Notes under the pieces: model-generated
The model's database searches: none
The model's input: only the letters and a program-made list of their open reading frames with translations
What the model was told of the DNA's origin: nothing
Shown here: positions 62,614 through 64,000 of the stretch, one piece after another
Layout: each line of letters begins with the position of its first letter
How positions within the stretch are numbered: the stretch's first letter is position 1
Assembly (NCBI GenBank): GCA_964036155.1
Contig: OZ038423.1
Span: forward strand, 30,271,249-30,335,248
Length of the DNA: 64,000 bases
Direction of reading: 5' to 3'
Source: Diploscapter coronatus
Taxonomy: Eukaryota; Nematoda; Chromadorea; Rhabditida; Rhabditidae
Translations under genes and position numbers: made by a program

Positions 62614-63730
62614 TTATCCAGGAGGCAAGGGTATAGAAGGAGTGACGGCAGCTGATGGCAGCGATAAGTTAGGTTTTGTGCCCGATCCCGATGCAGGGGG
62701 CGGAGGAGCAAATGTGGCCGCGTCTGATCCTCCAAACAGGGAGCCACTAGAGCCACCTCCGAATAGCGACCCCCCAGAGCTCGGAGTAAACAACGATGGT
62801 GCTGCCGTCGTAGCCACAACAGGAGGTCGTGGAACGGAAATCGTCGGAATCGGCCTTGGAACTGCCCTCGTGGTTGCAACGGTCGTTGGGATTGGACGTG
62901 GTGTGGTTGGAACAGTTGGAGCAGGCCTAGGTGCCCTTGTCGTTACTACAGCAGGAGAGGGAGATGGTCGAGTTGGTCGAACTGCTGGTGCTCTGGTAGT
63001 CGGTACTAGGTTCTTGGTGCCCTTTGCGTTGACACCGTTATTGCCTCGAGCATCAAAATTTGAAGATCCCCAATTACCAGTGTTGGTCTTTCCAACCGGT
63101 TCTTCGCCGCCAGGCATTCCAGTCGGCCCAATTGGTTTCGGGGGCTGTTTTGGCCCAGGTGGGATTTTCTTGTGTGATCCTCCTCTTCCTGGGGGTGGCG
63201 TCGGCCCGCCTCCCATAGGTCCTCCTATAGTTCAAATTTTTAAATTTTAGATTAAATTTTAACGATTACCGCCCCCAAGACCGAGTCCTCCGAGGAGTCC
63301 ATTGATTCCGTTCAGAATATTGGCACCAATACTCTGCATCCCGTTTCCTCCGAAGCCAGGACCGGGTCCAAAGCCAAACCCTGGGTCTGGACCAAAACCG
63401 AATCCAGGTCCGAATTGTCGTTCATGTCTATGAAATCCGCCTGGGCCAAATCCACTTCCAAAGTGTCCGTGTCGATGGTGATGATGCCGCATTGGTCCGC
63501 TATCATAATCATAATCTGAAGAAGCTACTGATTATTGAGCTGGCAAATTTTACGGACCTGGCCCCCCTCGATTTCCATACCCTGAGTTTGGCGGGCCATA
63601 GTTTTGAGGGCTACGCCTCACTCTTTGACTGAAAATGGTATTCTGGAAAGGTTGTTCTATCAAGAAATTACCTTCTACTGTGAACTTCATCTGCAGCGAA
63701 AAATAGCAATAAAATTATGTAAAACTCCAT
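62614..63730 (-). CDS. Secreted Gly/Pro/Thr-rich low-complexity protein
   Basis: Four exons (63672-63730, 63558-63628, 63270-63515, 62614-63224) sum to 987 bases, 328 residues. A signal peptide (MEFYIILLLFFAADEVHS) is followed by a His/Gly/Phe-rich part (MRHHHHRHGHFGSGFGPGGF, then GFGFGPDPGFGFGPGPGFG). Next are a Gly/Pro basic part and a Thr/Pro/Arg region with TTRAP repeats, likely O-glycosylated. The end is Gly/Ser/Pro-rich. No catalytic motif. The His-rich start could bind metal. It may belong to matrix or antimicrobial-type glycine-rich secreted proteins; this is only a compositional guess. Confidence 0.75.
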
Positions 63731-64000
63731 GATTTACACTAGTTCGAGGAATAAGTTAGACGTTGGCAATTATCGACGAAATTGATATCGATCTTGTAGT
63801 GATCGGTTATCAGGGGACGCGTTTTTGATAAGTTTGATAGGATAGAAGTGAAATGACTATTTTTAGAATTGGTCAATCTTAATGGCAAGTTTTATGAAGT
63901 GGTTAAAAATCCGCTATGAATCGTTAGATCGGTGTCGCAAAAATAATTGATCAAAATACTTGGAAGTGACAAGGAATATGACGGTTTCACTATCGCCTTC
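63731..64000. other. Right-edge promoter region
   Basis: Upstream flank of the minus-strand low-complexity gene. No further gene is recognised before the window ends. Confidence 0.5.

Noticed and set aside
62642..63250. 202-codon plus-strand ORF rich in Gly and Val
   Set aside because: It is antisense to the Gly/Pro/Thr-rich exon, and the minus frame has a signal peptide and consistent exons. The openness comes from repeated codons.

Overview
This window is nuclear DNA from a free-living-type rhabditid nematode. Four things point there. Coding exons are separated by many short AT-rich introns (mostly 40-60 bp) with TTTCAG-type acceptors. A similar TTTCAG acceptor often lies just before a start codon, as expected for spliced-leader trans-splicing. 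Nearly every recognisable product has a close relative in Caenorhabditis. Many short terminal-inverted-repeat (MITE-like) elements sit in introns and spacers. I rebuilt about 18 protein-coding genes by joining exons by eye. For 14 of them every exon was placed and the summed length is a multiple of three.

Left part (1-17.6 kb): TMEM138 (+) and CFAP20 (+), each with a good RFX/DAF-19 X-box upstream; cobalamin-dependent methionine synthase (+); an SLC1/EAAT glutamate transporter (-); CEP104 (+); and PACRG (-), convergent with CEP104. Four of these six genes encode cilium proteins, and CFAP20 and PACRG are partners at the doublet-microtubule inner junction.

Middle (17.6-36 kb): a Cys-loop ligand-gated channel (-), a 3.6 kb repeat-bearing spacer, and a secreted mosaic protein (+) with a degenerate astacin domain, EGF-like, CUB-like and C-type lectin domains. 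Then come an SLC17-type transporter (+) and a valacyclovir-hydrolase-like alpha/beta hydrolase (-).

Right part (36-64 kb): mitochondrial ribosomal protein L10 (-), the ER PAT-complex protein Asterix (-), and a ZFC3H1-like zinc-finger protein (+) whose introns hold five different MITE-like insertions. SmD1 (-) and an SR protein of the rsp-1 type (+) form a head-to-head pair of splicing genes. They are followed by a small acidic nuclear protein (+), lactate dehydrogenase (-) and two secreted low-complexity proteins (+ and -).

Functional links inside the window are the ciliary group, the splicing pair, and the two neuronal membrane proteins (transporter and channel). No rRNA, tRNA or CRISPR array was recognised. 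Without searches, names rest on recognised sequence similarity, and exon joins are predictions.
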